DNA of 48,703 nt from Paenibacillus alginolyticus DSM 5050 = NBRC 15375 (GTDB taxonomy: Bacteria > Bacillota > Bacilli > Paenibacillales > NBRC-103111). The stretch spans positions 1-48,703 of the forward strand of contig NZ_AUGY01000065.1 of assembly GCF_000422905.1 (NCBI RefSeq), read 5' to 3'. Shown piece after piece: positions 32,040 through 41,542 of this stretch. The notes beneath the pieces were generated by a model. It made no database searches. It had not been told where the DNA came from and saw only the letters and a list, made by a program, of their open reading frames with translations. How positions within the stretch are numbered: the stretch's first letter is position 1; every line of letters begins with the position of its first letter. A program made the position numbers and the translations under genes.

Positions 32040-35000
32040 ATGCTTAAGCAACATGTTCAAAAAAAGATACTAAGCTCAGCTCTTTCATTTGCACTTGCTT
32101 TCTCGTTTATAAACCTGTCCGTTCTTCCAGCATCAATGGTTCATGCAGATACACCGGATATCAACAAACTCAACTCCTCGGTAACGGATTCTGTTTATTT
32201 ACCTCCAGCAACGGGTTCAGTCAATTTGTTGGATCCATCTCGTTTTACTCCACAATCAGGCGTGAATCTCAAGGTAAGTTCAGAAGCTTCTGATCATCCG
32301 AGTGTTGACGCTTTGCGAACAGGTGGCAGCGGTTATTGGCGTATTTCTAGCTCCAATGTGTATCTGAGTAACTATTCGCCATCCCAATTAACATTAACCC
32401 TCGACTTAGGCGCTCCAAAAACGATTGATAAACTATACCTTGAAATACCCAACACAATTGCCAATATCCAAAGCAATGCGACAAGATTTGAGGTTTATTA
32501 CACAAATGACCCCAATTCTTGGGCAAGCGCGCCTACGGCTTCTGACTCAGTGAATAATTACAACTGGAAGGCTAACGGTTGGACGCTGGCCGGCGGTACG
32601 GAAACGGAAGGGTTATGGTCTTATGTCACTTACAACGGACAACAATGGGGCTATGACACTAAGACATTTCTGTTTCCGTTTACAGCCCGGTATGTGATGA
32701 TCAACACGGTACTGGTTGGTCCCAGTGATAAGCGCGCGAATGATACCAGTTCGATGATGGGCATATCCGGCTTGGCTATATACGGCAAAGATTCGGTAGC
32801 TTACACAACCGCACTGGTTCCGGCTAAAGACACCTACAGTACATGGGATCAGGTCGCACCTAAATCAACAACGATAAATCTTGCTAACGGACAGGCGCTT
32901 ACGAGTATTACCAAAGGTGATACTACGCTTCGTCCGAATATCGATTACTCGGTAACTGGCAGCACGGTTACGTTCACACTTCCATACCTGGCCAAACTGC
33001 CGCTCGGCACGAATGAATTCATCTTTCATTTTAACAGCGGCAATCCATCCATATTTGCTTTGGACGTGACAGCTCGCGGTTATGGCGAGAATTACAAGAC
33101 GATTAAGATGAACGCAATTGAAGGCGTATCTCCTTATAACATTTTGGGCGGTGCCATGGAGACGGACGAACCGGTTGAAGGCGTGACCAAAAGAATAAGA
33201 GACGCTTACCACGAATTTTACGGTGATCAGCCGAAAGCGACTGCTGCCGACGACCATATTAAGAGCGTATGGGACAGTACCTTGCAAAAAAACGTATTCA
33301 AAGTCATTGCCAACGGCAGAGGTTTGAATAATGAATTCCTTGATAAGGTTCGCGACGGTGAGTATGGACACAAAGGTGTTTTTGACCGAAATTTAGGCTA
33401 TGTGGTTGACGGTGCGGCTGTCACGGATAGGCAGCGAATTGAAATTCGTCCCAGCGAAGATTCAAACAGTGATTTTGTAGCCTATGAAGGCGACTTGGTT
33501 TCCTATGATTGGCTTTGGAATATTCCAGACGGCAACCAATGGAATCAGTCGAACTTCAGACATATTTTCCAATTAAAGGCAGTGAATCGCCAAGCACCAG
33601 ATACTTTACCAGGTGGAAACAACGGCGGTGAAAACGGCGCCTATATCATGGCGATGTCGATTTCGGGCACGAACAGCAGGGATCTTGTTGTGAATCATAA
33701 CCGATATGACGGCGATAAGACGATGATGCGAATTCCGTTAAAAGAAATCGATGGCCACTGGATAAAAGTTGAGCTTAAAGCGCTTATTTCGGATAGCGGC
33801 TGGTTCACAATCAAAATAACGGATACGACAACCGGTAAGGTATATACGTATGATAGCCCTGATGTTTATCAAGTGTTTACTAATAAAGGTGCAAGCGACG
33901 GTACGAAAGATTTATGGAGAAGGCCGGAAAGAATCGGCGGCTTTGAGACGGAGTACCCAGCTGCTTTTGATCAATATTTGCGTCCAAAATGGGGTATTTA
34001 CCGCAGCTCCGCTAACGGAACCAACTCTGCCTATGATGCTTCGCTTCAGCTTGCCGATATCACCATAAGCAAAGTGGCATCAGGTCTGTCATCAGTTAAC
34101 CTTGCGCTTAATAAAAAAGCATATAATGTAGGCCCGACGGCTGGAGCCAACCCGCTTCAGATCCAATCTGCTATGGCGAATGAATTCGGCAATGCAAACA
34201 AATTAGTGAGCGGTGTCCTGGAAGACCCGACAAAATGGAATGTTACCAACATTACAAGTCTGGATCAAATAGGAAACTATTCATGGCTGGGCACCGAAGG
34301 AGAGAAAAGAGGCAGCTTCGTCCTAGACCTTGGGCAGGCGATGGATTTTAGCCAAATCAGATTGTTCGCCAAATCCACTAGGTTAAAAGGTGCAACTGTT
34401 TATGTATCTGATGATTTCGGAAACCATACATCGGCTGCAGATTTTGACGCCATGACATTTAAACAAGTGGATAGACAGATAGACCAAGGTTATACGTATG
34501 CAACTGGCAACAATAATGGGGGAATTGATTCGGAAGATGGTTCCTATCCAATTAACCTTGGTAAGACCTATCATTCCAGATATATCAAAGTAACGGTAGA
34601 GAACGCATCTGGCGGCAATTCTGGGACGGATCTAACAGGACCTCCACGCCTTACTCAAGTTCAAGTGTATAATGCGCCACGTCCTCCACAGAATCTTAGT
34701 ATTGAATCAAGCGGTTCAGCTAAAATTATGAAATGGGATTCCAATGACTTAAGTGAAGGTTACACAGTGTATAATGGTACAACGGTACTTGCTGACTTAC
34801 CGGCAGGCACCACTAACTTTACGTTACCAAGCAGCATAACCGATGTGTCCAAAATAGCCGTAAGGTCGAAGGGAACTGATCCGAATTCCCGCAAGTTCAT
34901 GATATCGGCACCAGCTTTAGTGGCAGATCCGCAAGATGTGACTTCGCCTAAAACGGAAGCACGGATCGAACCGGCGCTGCAAAACGGCTGGCTGAACACG

Positions 35001-35738
35001 GATGGGTCCGTCGCTCTAACGGCACATGACGATCTCTCCGCTCTAGCAAAAACGGAATACAGATTGGGGGATAGCACGGAATGGCAATCCTATACCGGGC
35101 CAATCGCCTTCAAGAATGAAGGCGTGAATCGGCTACAGTTCCGTTCTGCTGACGCTGCGGGCAACATCGAGCAAACGAAGGAGCTAAGCGTCCAGATTGA
35201 CAAAACGAATCCGGTTTTTGTTCTGAATGCAAACGGTGAACCGCTTGCTGAAGGCGCTGTGTTCTCCGACGACCGCTCGATTGCGCTGCTCATGAACGCG
35301 AACGATGCACTGTCCGGCATAGCGAGCCAGGAACTCAGCCTGGACGGAAAGCGTTTGGACAACGGCGCTTCCGTTGATTTGGCCGGCAAGCTTGGCCTCC
35401 ATACGCTGAAGATCGTCATCACTGATCAGGCCGGCAATAAGACGGATGAATCGGTCCGCTTTACGATTGCAGCCACCCTCGAAGGAATGACCAACTTGAT
35501 TGACAGCTATGCCAAAGCCGGCGAACTGAAAGGACCGCTGGTTAACCAGTTGCGCAACAGTCTGGACCAGGCACAACAGCAACTGGGCAAAGATGATATA
35601 GACAAAGCAGCCAAACATATGCAGGATTTTCTCAAGCATCTGAATATTAAGTCGATGGCGGATAACGTCTCTGAAATAGTGAAGTCCATTCTTACGACTG
35701 ACGCCAACGGTTTGATCGAGGTTTGGTCTACGAAGTAA
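32040..35738 (+). CDS. Secreted multidomain carbohydrate-active protein, lyase-like jelly roll
   Basis: 1,232 residues after AAGGAGG. Signal peptide 1-36 (cleavage VHA-D). Approximate domains: F5/8C-like lectin 55-250; Ig-like X2 module 258-345; a jelly-roll domain 350-675 with 'RQRIEIRPSEDSNSD', 'GHWIKVELKALISDSGW' and 'RPKWGIYRSSANG', patterns of heparinase-I/glucuronan-type polysaccharide lyases; second discoidin 680-880; Fn3-like 882-960; OmpL47-type Ig repeat 965-1065; Ig 1066-1150; C-terminal FIMAH domain about 1152-1200. The lectin and Ig modules bind or present the enzyme to polysaccharide outside the cell. The lyase call is an inference; catalytic residues are not proven. Terminator at 35766. 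Alternative: a binding protein without catalysis. Confidence 0.8.
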   Translation: MLKQHVQKKILSSALSFALAFSFINLSVLPASMVHADTPDINKLNSSVTDSVYLPPATGSVNLLDPSRFTPQSGVNLKVSSEASDHPSVDALRTGGSGYWRISSSNVYLSNYSPSQLTLTLDLGAPKTIDKLYLEIPNTIANIQSNATRFEVYYTNDPNSWASAPTASDSVNNYNWKANGWTLAGGTETEGLWSYVTYNGQQWGYDTKTFLFPFTARYVMINTVLVGPSDKRANDTSSMMGISGLAIYGKDSVAYTTALVPAKDTYSTWDQVAPKSTTINLANGQALTSITKGDTTLRPNIDYSVTGSTVTFTLPYLAKLPLGTNEFIFHFNSGNPSIFALDVTARGYGENYKTIKMNAIEGVSPYNILGGAMETDEPVEGVTKRIRDAYHEFYGDQPKATAADDHIKSVWDSTLQKNVFKVIANGRGLNNEFLDKVRDGEYGHKGVFDRNLGYVVDGAAVTDRQRIEIRPSEDSNSDFVAYEGDLVSYDWLWNIPDGNQWNQSNFRHIFQLKAVNRQAPDTLPGGNNGGENGAYIMAMSISGTNSRDLVVNHNRYDGDKTMMRIPLKEIDGHWIKVELKALISDSGWFTIKITDTTTGKVYTYDSPDVYQVFTNKGASDGTKDLWRRPERIGGFETEYPAAFDQYLRPKWGIYRSSANGTNSAYDASLQLADITISKVASGLSSVNLALNKKAYNVGPTAGANPLQIQSAMANEFGNANKLVSGVLEDPTKWNVTNITSLDQIGNYSWLGTEGEKRGSFVLDLGQAMDFSQIRLFAKSTRLKGATVYVSDDFGNHTSAADFDAMTFKQVDRQIDQGYTYATGNNNGGIDSEDGSYPINLGKTYHSRYIKVTVENASGGNSGTDLTGPPRLTQVQVYNAPRPPQNLSIESSGSAKIMKWDSNDLSEGYTVYNGTTVLADLPAGTTNFTLPSSITDVSKIAVRSKGTDPNSRKFMISAPALVADPQDVTSPKTEARIEPALQNGWLNTDGSVALTAHDDLSALAKTEYRLGDSTEWQSYTGPIAFKNEGVNRLQFRSADAAGNIEQTKELSVQIDKTNPVFVLNANGEPLAEGAVFSDDRSIALLMNANDALSGIASQELSLDGKRLDNGASVDLAGKLGLHTLKIVITDQAGNKTDESVRFTIAATLEGMTNLIDSYAKAGELKGPLVNQLRNSLDQAQQQLGKDDIDKAAKHMQDFLKHLNIKSMADNVSEIVKSILTTDANGLIEVWSTK

Positions 35739-35765
35739 AGCACAATAACCTACTGTATTTGCAAT

Positions 35766-35800
35766 AGCATTCGGCCATTGTTAAAGGTCGGATGCTTTTT
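35766..35800 (+). terminator. Terminator of the multidomain protein gene
   Basis: AGCATTCGGCC pairs with GGTCGGATGCT (two G-T) then TTTTTA. Confidence 0.8.
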
Positions 35801-35842
35801 ATATGCTCAAATGCCTTTAAGGAGTCGTGTTAAAATATTTCG

Positions 35843-35871
35843 TTGAAATCGATTTCATTTTCTCATATAAT
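35843..35871 (+). promoter_or_regulatory. GH5 gene promoter with LacI-type operator
   Basis: TTGAAA (35843-35848) and TATAAT (35866-35871) are 17 bp apart. The perfect palindrome TGAAATCGATTTCA (35844-35857) covers the -35 box. The same palindrome in the same position is found at the lacI promoter (38940-38953). Confidence 0.82.
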
Positions 35872-35944
35872 ATCCAAATAAAGGGATAATAAAAATCAGC
35901 AATTGGATTTATAAAGAAATCAATAACTAATTTACATTTCAAAA

Positions 35945-35958
35945 TAAAATCGATTTCA
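35945..35958 (+). promoter_or_regulatory. Second LacI-type operator in the GH5 leader
   Basis: TAAAATCGATTTCA matches 13 of 14 positions of the palindrome and lies 101 bp downstream of the first, a layout that permits looping or a roadblock. Confidence 0.65.
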
Positions 35959-35998
35959 TTTTAGGAAATGAAGGCAGATGAGAACAGGGAATGACTAA

Positions 35999-36041
35999 CC
36001 ACCAAGAATTTCAGAGGAAGGTGGACGAATCATTCTTTTTT
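35999..36041 (+). promoter_or_regulatory. Possible attenuator hairpin in the GH5 leader
   Basis: AAGAAT (36004-36009) can pair with ATTCTT (36032-36037) just before further T residues, while CCACC (35999-36003) and GGTGG (36020-36024) form an incompatible alternative. Both stems are short, so function is uncertain. Confidence 0.3.
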
Positions 36042-36063
36042 TCATAGAAAGGAAAGCCCTATC

Positions 36064-36174
36064 ATGAATGAATTCATAATGGAGGTGATGTACAGAGATC
36101 GAGTGAAGGATAAGGAGGAAGCGATCGTGATGTTTGCCAGCGGATATCCTTTGTGCGCAATTTCCAAGATTTGA
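36064..36174 (+). CDS. Possible 36-residue leader peptide
   Basis: An open frame with GAAAGGAAAG upstream of the ATG, ending 19 bases before the GH5 start. It encodes a charged peptide (MNEFIMEVMYRDRVKDKEE) with a tail (FASGYPLCAISKI) that looks like half a helix-turn-helix. It could be a leader peptide or a decayed HTH fragment. No family assigned. Confidence 0.3.
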   Translation: MNEFIMEVMYRDRVKDKEEAIVMFASGYPLCAISKI

Positions 36175-36193
36175 ACTCAAAAGGAGGATTACT

Positions 36194-37813
36194 ATGAATT
36201 TTAAGAAAGTATTATCTCTTCTGTTGGTTTTTTGTTTTTCATTCGGATTGCTGATTACTGCTAACCCGACCACTGCTCGTGCAGCAATCGGCGCCAGTGA
36301 TTTCCTAAAAACGAGCGGTACAGTTATTAAAAACAATAATGGCTCAGGCAGCGTTGTTAATCTGCATGGAACGAACCTAGGCGGTTGGCTTCTTGAAGAG
36401 AATTGGATGGCGCCTTTAGGGGGCGTTGACGAATGGACAGTACGCCAAACGTTGACCAATCGATTCGGAGCGGCGACTACGGACAGCATTATTGCTGGGT
36501 ACCAAGATACGTGGATTCAGGCAAGCGATTTGGATAACATCAAGAATATGGGTTTGAACTTCGTTCGCGTTCCGATTTATTGGGAAAACTTGATGAATCG
36601 AGATGGTTCAATGAAATCAGATGCTGTCTCGTTCCGTAAGCTTGATTGGCTAGTAACGCAAGCACAGCAGCGAGGCATTTATGTACTTCTCGATTTGCAT
36701 GGAGTCCCAGGTAATGATGATGGTTGGCAGAGCGGCGGACGAGACGGTGTCAATGAACTATGGACCAACACAACCTATCAGGCTTGGACCGTGCAAATTT
36801 GGCAGCGTCTAGCAACTCATTATAAAGGTAATCCGACAATAGCCGGCTACGACCTCTTGAACGAACCGGTTAGTAATAATAGCAGCCTGTCTATTAGTCA
36901 GATGTATGACCGGCTTTACCAGGCAGTACGTGCTATTGACCCGGATCACATGATTTATGTGGAAGCCTTTGGCTACTGGAACAATATTGTCTCGCCATCT
37001 ACTTATGGTTGGACGAATGTCGTCTATGAAGTGCACAACTACAATTGGAGCAACACGGATTATAATAGCCAATCAGCAAGTGTGAATCAATGGTTTACCG
37101 ATATCATTTGGCATCAACAGAATTGGAATACTCCGGTTTTTGCCGGTGAATTCACACTTTGGGAATTTAATGACTTATGGGAAAAATATTTATCGGGGTT
37201 AGATGCGCTGGGTGTTTCGTGGACCAACTGGACCTATAAAGTGACAGGTGGCGGGAATTGGGGCCTATATCAAAACAACAGCAATGCATTTCCGGATATT
37301 AACAATGACAGTGCTTCAACGATATCATCCAAACTAACCAAATTCTCAACAAATTTTTTCCAAGCAAACACAAACCTACAGAATATCTTCAAAGCTTATT
37401 CGAATCTAGCGGGGACGTCCAGCATTAAGGCAGTTGCAAATAACAATTACGTTACCGCTGAGAACGCAGGCGCCAGTCCGCTTATTCCGAACCGCACAAC
37501 GGTGGGTGGTTGGGAGAAATTTATTCTGGTGAATAATGCGGACGGCACGGTATCGTTCCTCTCGATGGCGAATAATAAATACGTCACTGCGGATCTCAAC
37601 CAAGGCGGCAGATTGATTGCTAGAGCGCAAGGGATTGCCGGTTGGGAGAAGTTTAAGAAGGTGACGAATCCAGATGGGACAGTGGCGTTCCAAGCCATGG
37701 CGAATAATTTATTTGTATGTGCGGACCTAAATGTGGAATCCGGGACACTTGTTGCCAATAGAAGCGCAGTTGGAGGAGCCTGGGAATCATTTGTTATAAC
37801 CGCCGCACCTTAA
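36194..37813 (+). CDS. Secreted GH5 beta-glucanase with fascin-like C-terminal domain
   Basis: 539 residues from ATG 36194, directly after AAAAGGAGG; 20 in-frame codons upstream are not used. Signal peptide 1-30 (ARA-A). The GH5 barrel (about 35-395) has 'LHGTNLGGWLLEENWMAP', the signature of the exo-1,3-beta-glucanase branch, acid/base Glu224 (LLNEPVS) and nucleophile Glu319 (FAGEFTLW). Residues 415-537 are three fascin/trefoil-like repeats ('ANNNYVTAEN', 'ANNKYVTADL', 'ANNLFVCADL') likely to bind glucan. The neighbouring GH30 enzymes point to beta-1,3/1,6-glucan such as fungal wall or laminarin. Operators upstream suggest control by the LacI protein. Confidence 0.9.
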   Translation: MNFKKVLSLLLVFCFSFGLLITANPTTARAAIGASDFLKTSGTVIKNNNGSGSVVNLHGTNLGGWLLEENWMAPLGGVDEWTVRQTLTNRFGAATTDSIIAGYQDTWIQASDLDNIKNMGLNFVRVPIYWENLMNRDGSMKSDAVSFRKLDWLVTQAQQRGIYVLLDLHGVPGNDDGWQSGGRDGVNELWTNTTYQAWTVQIWQRLATHYKGNPTIAGYDLLNEPVSNNSSLSISQMYDRLYQAVRAIDPDHMIYVEAFGYWNNIVSPSTYGWTNVVYEVHNYNWSNTDYNSQSASVNQWFTDIIWHQQNWNTPVFAGEFTLWEFNDLWEKYLSGLDALGVSWTNWTYKVTGGGNWGLYQNNSNAFPDINNDSASTISSKLTKFSTNFFQANTNLQNIFKAYSNLAGTSSIKAVANNNYVTAENAGASPLIPNRTTVGGWEKFILVNNADGTVSFLSMANNKYVTADLNQGGRLIARAQGIAGWEKFKKVTNPDGTVAFQAMANNLFVCADLNVESGTLVANRSAVGGAWESFVITAAP

Positions 37814-37820
37814 AAACACG

Positions 37821-37869
37821 AAAAAAAATGGGCAGGGGATCATTTCAATGATTCCTGTCCATTTTTTTT
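37821..37869. terminator. Bidirectional terminator between GH5 and lacI
   Basis: AAAAAAAATGGGCAGG pairs with CCTGTCCATTTTTTTT, with inner GGATCA/TGATTCC; T-runs on both strands. Confidence 0.9.
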
Positions 37870-38874
37870 GAAGTCTGAGGAACCGCGAATCAGCAGTTCT
37901 GAATCCACTTTAAAAACACGATTCTCCGCATATTCGTTCTCATTCATCATGTCGATTAATTTCTCGACGAGAAGAGCACCCATGGTGTACTTCGGCTGAT
38001 TTACTGTGCTTAAAGGAGGGGTGATATATTTACTGATTCGATTATTATCTACCCCGACAACGGCTAGCTGCATGGGGATTTGGATACCAAGTTCCGAGCA
38101 TGCCCGATACACACCAAGTGCCATCTCGTCATTGGCTGAATAGACGGCAGTAAAGGGGATCTTCTTAGCAAAAAGTCGATGAATAGCTTCATATCCGCCC
38201 GTTTCATTAAAGTTGCCGATTTCAATTAATTCGGGACGAAATGGAATGTGATGCTCTCTTAATGCTTTCAAATAACCTTCTAATCGATCATAACTGTCAA
38301 CAGCATGGGCAGAGCCGTTAATAAAGGCAATTTCTCGATGCCCAAGTTCCACAAGATGGCTGATAACCTTCATCGAAAATTTCACATTATCAGTTACAAT
38401 GCAGGGGATTCGGTCATGATCAATCTGCTTTCCAACAATGCCAATGGCATACCCATTATCTGCGATTTGTAAGATGACTTCGTTAGCAAGCATGGGTGCA
38501 ACCATAATAACACCGTCGATGGTACGCGTAGTTAACAAATTCAAGAATTCTAGCTCTTTTTCTTCATTATTTTCGGTATCGCAAATCACCACTTTATATT
38601 TCTTGGAATAAGCGATGTTCTCAATTCCCTTAATGACTTCGGAAAAGTAGGAGTTGCTAATATCCGGAACGATGACCCCTATAGTCATTGTTTTTTGCGA
38701 ACGAAGATTTTTTGCAGCGGCATTGGGTTGATAACCGAGCTCGTTAATGATTTTCATGACTTTATCTCGAGTTTTAGGCGTAACCTTGCTGCTGTCATTG
38801 AGAACGCGTGAAACCGTAGCGGGAGCAACGCCTGCTCTGGTGGCGACGTCAATAATTTTAATTTTCATATCCAT
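37840..38874 (-). CDS. LacI-family transcriptional repressor of the glucan locus
   Basis: 344 residues from the ATG at 38874 (the family's usual length); the 43 codons upstream overlap the promoter and operator. HTH 'IIDVATRAGVAPATVSRVLN', hinge helix 'NAAAKNLRSQ', then a periplasmic-binding-like effector domain ('IGVIVPDISNSYFSEVIKGI', 'VVGVDNNRISKYITPPLSTV'). Its own promoter carries TGAAATCGATTTCA over the -35 box, so autorepression is expected. The same sequence precedes the GH5 and AraC-type genes. The inducer is probably a gluco-oligosaccharide or a derivative; not shown by sequence. Confidence 0.93.
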   Translation of the reverse strand: MDMKIKIIDVATRAGVAPATVSRVLNDSSKVTPKTRDKVMKIINELGYQPNAAAKNLRSQKTMTIGVIVPDISNSYFSEVIKGIENIAYSKKYKVVICDTENNEEKELEFLNLLTTRTIDGVIMVAPMLANEVILQIADNGYAIGIVGKQIDHDRIPCIVTDNVKFSMKVISHLVELGHREIAFINGSAHAVDSYDRLEGYLKALREHHIPFRPELIEIGNFNETGGYEAIHRLFAKKIPFTAVYSANDEMALGVYRACSELGIQIPMQLAVVGVDNNRISKYITPPLSTVNQPKYTMGALLVEKLIDMMNENEYAENRVFKVDSELLIRGSSDFKKNGQESLK

Positions 38875-38925
38875 GAGTATCAACCTTCTATCCTTAGTAA
38901 AAACATTTTGTGATCTGCTACACCA

Positions 38926-38954
38926 AGTATAAAATAGTTTGAAATCGATTTCAA
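38926..38954 (-). promoter_or_regulatory. lacI promoter with operator
   Basis: On the reverse strand TTGAAA (38954-38949) and TATACT (38931-38926) are 17 bp apart, with the palindrome TGAAATCGATTTCA at 38940-38953 over the -35 box, exactly the layout of the GH5 promoter. Confidence 0.82.
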
Positions 38955-39030
38955 CAAAGAATGTCAACAATACGATCCTACAAAGAAAAACGTTGGTTTG
39001 CACACCTATATTGAGATTTTCAAAAACAAA

Positions 39031-39077
39031 TTGAATACGGTTTCACGCTAGTTTATAATTAAATGAAATCGATTTCA
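39031..39077 (+). promoter_or_regulatory. Promoter of the AraC-type regulator with two operators
   Basis: TTGAAT (39031-39036) and TATAAT (39054-39059) are 17 bp apart. TGAAATCGATTTCA at 39064-39077 sits on the start point. A degenerate copy TGAATACGGTTTCA (11 of 14) at 39032-39045 covers the -35. The two are 32 bp centre to centre, about three helical turns. Confidence 0.82.
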
Positions 39078-39092
39078 ATGAACGAGGTGACG

Positions 39093-41378
39093 ATGTTGAA
39101 AATAAAAACGTCCAATTCCAACGTGAAATTCTCCGCTTCCATTTTTCGGTCTTTTACGTTGACCATCGCTTTAACGATTGTGATGCTGTCGGGAATTCTA
39201 CACGTTTATTTTGAAGATATTTCACTCAAACAGACGTACAGTTCCACGTTGAATAATCTAGCACAAACGAGCCAAGAAGCGTCGATCATGGCGGTTAACG
39301 CCAGCACGTTTGCTAAACAAATTTATAACGACATGAATGTGTCTAAATTACTTTACTTCTCATCGGGAGATCCTCTCGATACAAGTACGGCGATGGCTCA
39401 ACTGAACTCCTATCGGGCTACATCTCTTTTTATCGATTCCATCTACGTTTATAACTATCAAACGGATACGTTTTATACGAGCGCCGAGATCAGTGCCAAT
39501 TCGGTCTGGAAATCGAACGAGTTTTACGATACGACAGCCGTACAAATGGTTAAGCATGTTTCGGATTACAAGACGTTAATGCCGATCCCGCGTAAAATTC
39601 CGTATGAGAGCCTAAAGCTAAACAACCAAGAGAAGGAACGGGATTGTTATACCTTTTTGTTGTACGACACTCTTTCCCATAAAGATGAGAAGAACGTCAT
39701 TATCGTTAATATATCCGAAACGCAGATGCACAAAAATATCGACGGCATGATCGCCACTTCGGACAGAAATACATTTATCATCGATGATCGCGCAGTTCTC
39801 GTTACGAACAGCTGGAAGAATGCTATGTTGACGGACCTTACCCATAAACCATACATCCAAGTTGTACTCGGAAGCGGCGAAAATGAAGGATATTTCGTCT
39901 CCGACGTGGATGGGGTTAAATCCTTAGTGACGTATACGGCTCCCGATGTTCTGGGTTGGCGTTATATTAGGATTGCCCCTTACAGCGTTATTACAAGCGG
40001 TATCAATCACATGAGGCTTTATACGATCGCAATCGCAGTAGCTATATTACTTCTTGGACTTCTAACTTCCTACCTGATTTCGCGAAAATTATCCTTGAAT
40101 GTTAACCGCAAGTTAATAAAGCTAACGACGCTTGAGACGGAACGAAGAAACCATTCCATGGCGCTGCGGCAAGATCTCGTTCGCAATCTGCTGTTAGGAT
40201 CGGGCAGCTGTCATCCGCAAGATTTGGAAGCGAAGTTCAAGTTGTATGAAATCCGTTTGGAGCCTAAGAAGTATTTTTCCGTGACGGTGCTGAAAATTGA
40301 CGCCTATCGGGAGCTAGTAGAGAAGTACAGCGTAGGTGACAGAAGCCTGCTCAAGATAGGGATTATGAACATTGCTCAGGAGTTATTGAATGCCTATTGT
40401 CCATCTTTTGCAGTGGATATGGGAGATGATCGTATTGCCATACTGCTGAATATAGGGGAACCCGCTCCAGTAAGTGGGTGTAACTTGCTAGAGAGTCTAT
40501 GGCGTCAAATTCAATCCTCTGTGCGGGACTACATCAAAGTATCCGTATCCATTGCTGTGAGTACGACTGGTGATGACGCTCGCAGCGTCAGCCGCTTGTA
40601 TACCCAGGCTACGGAAGCCTTATTTCATCGGCTTTTCTACGGACATGAGTGTCTGATCTACGCGGAGCAAATCGAGTCATTGAAGGCCAAATCCTATGTG
40701 TACCCGATTTCCAAAGAGAAGGTGCTGATCGAAGAGCTGATGCTGGGTCGAATTACCGAAGCGTCTCGTATATTCCGCGAGATCGTCGAAGAAACGGCCG
40801 GCTATTCCTATATGTCGTATCATCTGGCTGTGTCACACTTGGCTTTTGCCGTGAACAACGCAGTTTCCACGATTCAAAAAAATAATGATATCTTCTGGGA
40901 TTTGAATATCAATGCGCTACTTTCCGGTCTAAATGATGCGGAACTAGTCGAAGACATGTACCGTCCGTTCTTCAATGTATTCGAGCGTGTATCAGCAAGT
41001 CTGGAAGATAAGAAAAATACAAGGCACGACGAAGTGGTGGGTAAGATCATCGCCATTGTGCAGCAAAAATACATGTTTCAAGAGCTCTCCCTAGACACCA
41101 TTGCCGAGGAGATGGGTTTGTCTGCTACCTATATCGGACGGTTATTCAAGAAACATACGTTAAACACCATTCTGAATTACATCATTGAAGTAAGAATGAA
41201 CAAAGCGAGGACGTTATTACATACAACAGAGCTTCCCATTGGGGATATCGCGGAACAATCAGGCTTCTCAAACAGTCCGTATTTCTACAAAGCATTTAAA
41301 AAAATCAACGGTGTAACCCCGGCTGACTTTCGCAAAAACGGAAGATTGCAGGACGAAGAGGTGCGTGAGATCAGTTAG
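39093..41378 (+). CDS. Membrane-anchored AraC-family regulator with Cache-like sensor
   Basis: 761 residues from ATG 39093, which follows GAGGTG; the longer frame from 39063 would place the operator inside the coding region. One helix near the N-terminus (about 20-38), an extracellular dCache-like domain to about residue 300, a second helix ('LYTIAIAVAILLLGLLTSYL'), then a long cytoplasmic part ending in an AraC double HTH ('LDTIAEEMGLSATYIGRLF', 'IAEQSGFSNSPYFYKAFKK'). Such one-component proteins sense extracellular ligand and activate the adjacent importer. Repression of its gene by LacI would make a cascade. Confidence 0.92.
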   Translation: MLKIKTSNSNVKFSASIFRSFTLTIALTIVMLSGILHVYFEDISLKQTYSSTLNNLAQTSQEASIMAVNASTFAKQIYNDMNVSKLLYFSSGDPLDTSTAMAQLNSYRATSLFIDSIYVYNYQTDTFYTSAEISANSVWKSNEFYDTTAVQMVKHVSDYKTLMPIPRKIPYESLKLNNQEKERDCYTFLLYDTLSHKDEKNVIIVNISETQMHKNIDGMIATSDRNTFIIDDRAVLVTNSWKNAMLTDLTHKPYIQVVLGSGENEGYFVSDVDGVKSLVTYTAPDVLGWRYIRIAPYSVITSGINHMRLYTIAIAVAILLLGLLTSYLISRKLSLNVNRKLIKLTTLETERRNHSMALRQDLVRNLLLGSGSCHPQDLEAKFKLYEIRLEPKKYFSVTVLKIDAYRELVEKYSVGDRSLLKIGIMNIAQELLNAYCPSFAVDMGDDRIAILLNIGEPAPVSGCNLLESLWRQIQSSVRDYIKVSVSIAVSTTGDDARSVSRLYTQATEALFHRLFYGHECLIYAEQIESLKAKSYVYPISKEKVLIEELMLGRITEASRIFREIVEETAGYSYMSYHLAVSHLAFAVNNAVSTIQKNNDIFWDLNINALLSGLNDAELVEDMYRPFFNVFERVSASLEDKKNTRHDEVVGKIIAIVQQKYMFQELSLDTIAEEMGLSATYIGRLFKKHTLNTILNYIIEVRMNKARTLLHTTELPIGDIAEQSGFSNSPYFYKAFKKINGVTPADFRKNGRLQDEEVREIS

Positions 41379-41542
41379 CCCCAAACAACGGAAAAAGTGA
41401 TCTGATGCGGAGAAAAGCTATTCGTAATGAAGCAAAAAATGATAATGATCGCATATTTATAGTTGCCCCAACCTTGGCAGAAGGCCTAAGATTGGCCTTG
41501 CAAACAACAAACACAATCCAAGAGTTCGGAGGTGAGTAAGCG
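41379..41542 (+). other. Intergenic region before the importer
   Basis: No copy of the LacI palindrome, cre site or terminator was found between the AraC-type gene and the permease, so the importer is either read through or activated from an unrecognised promoter. Confidence 0.4.
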
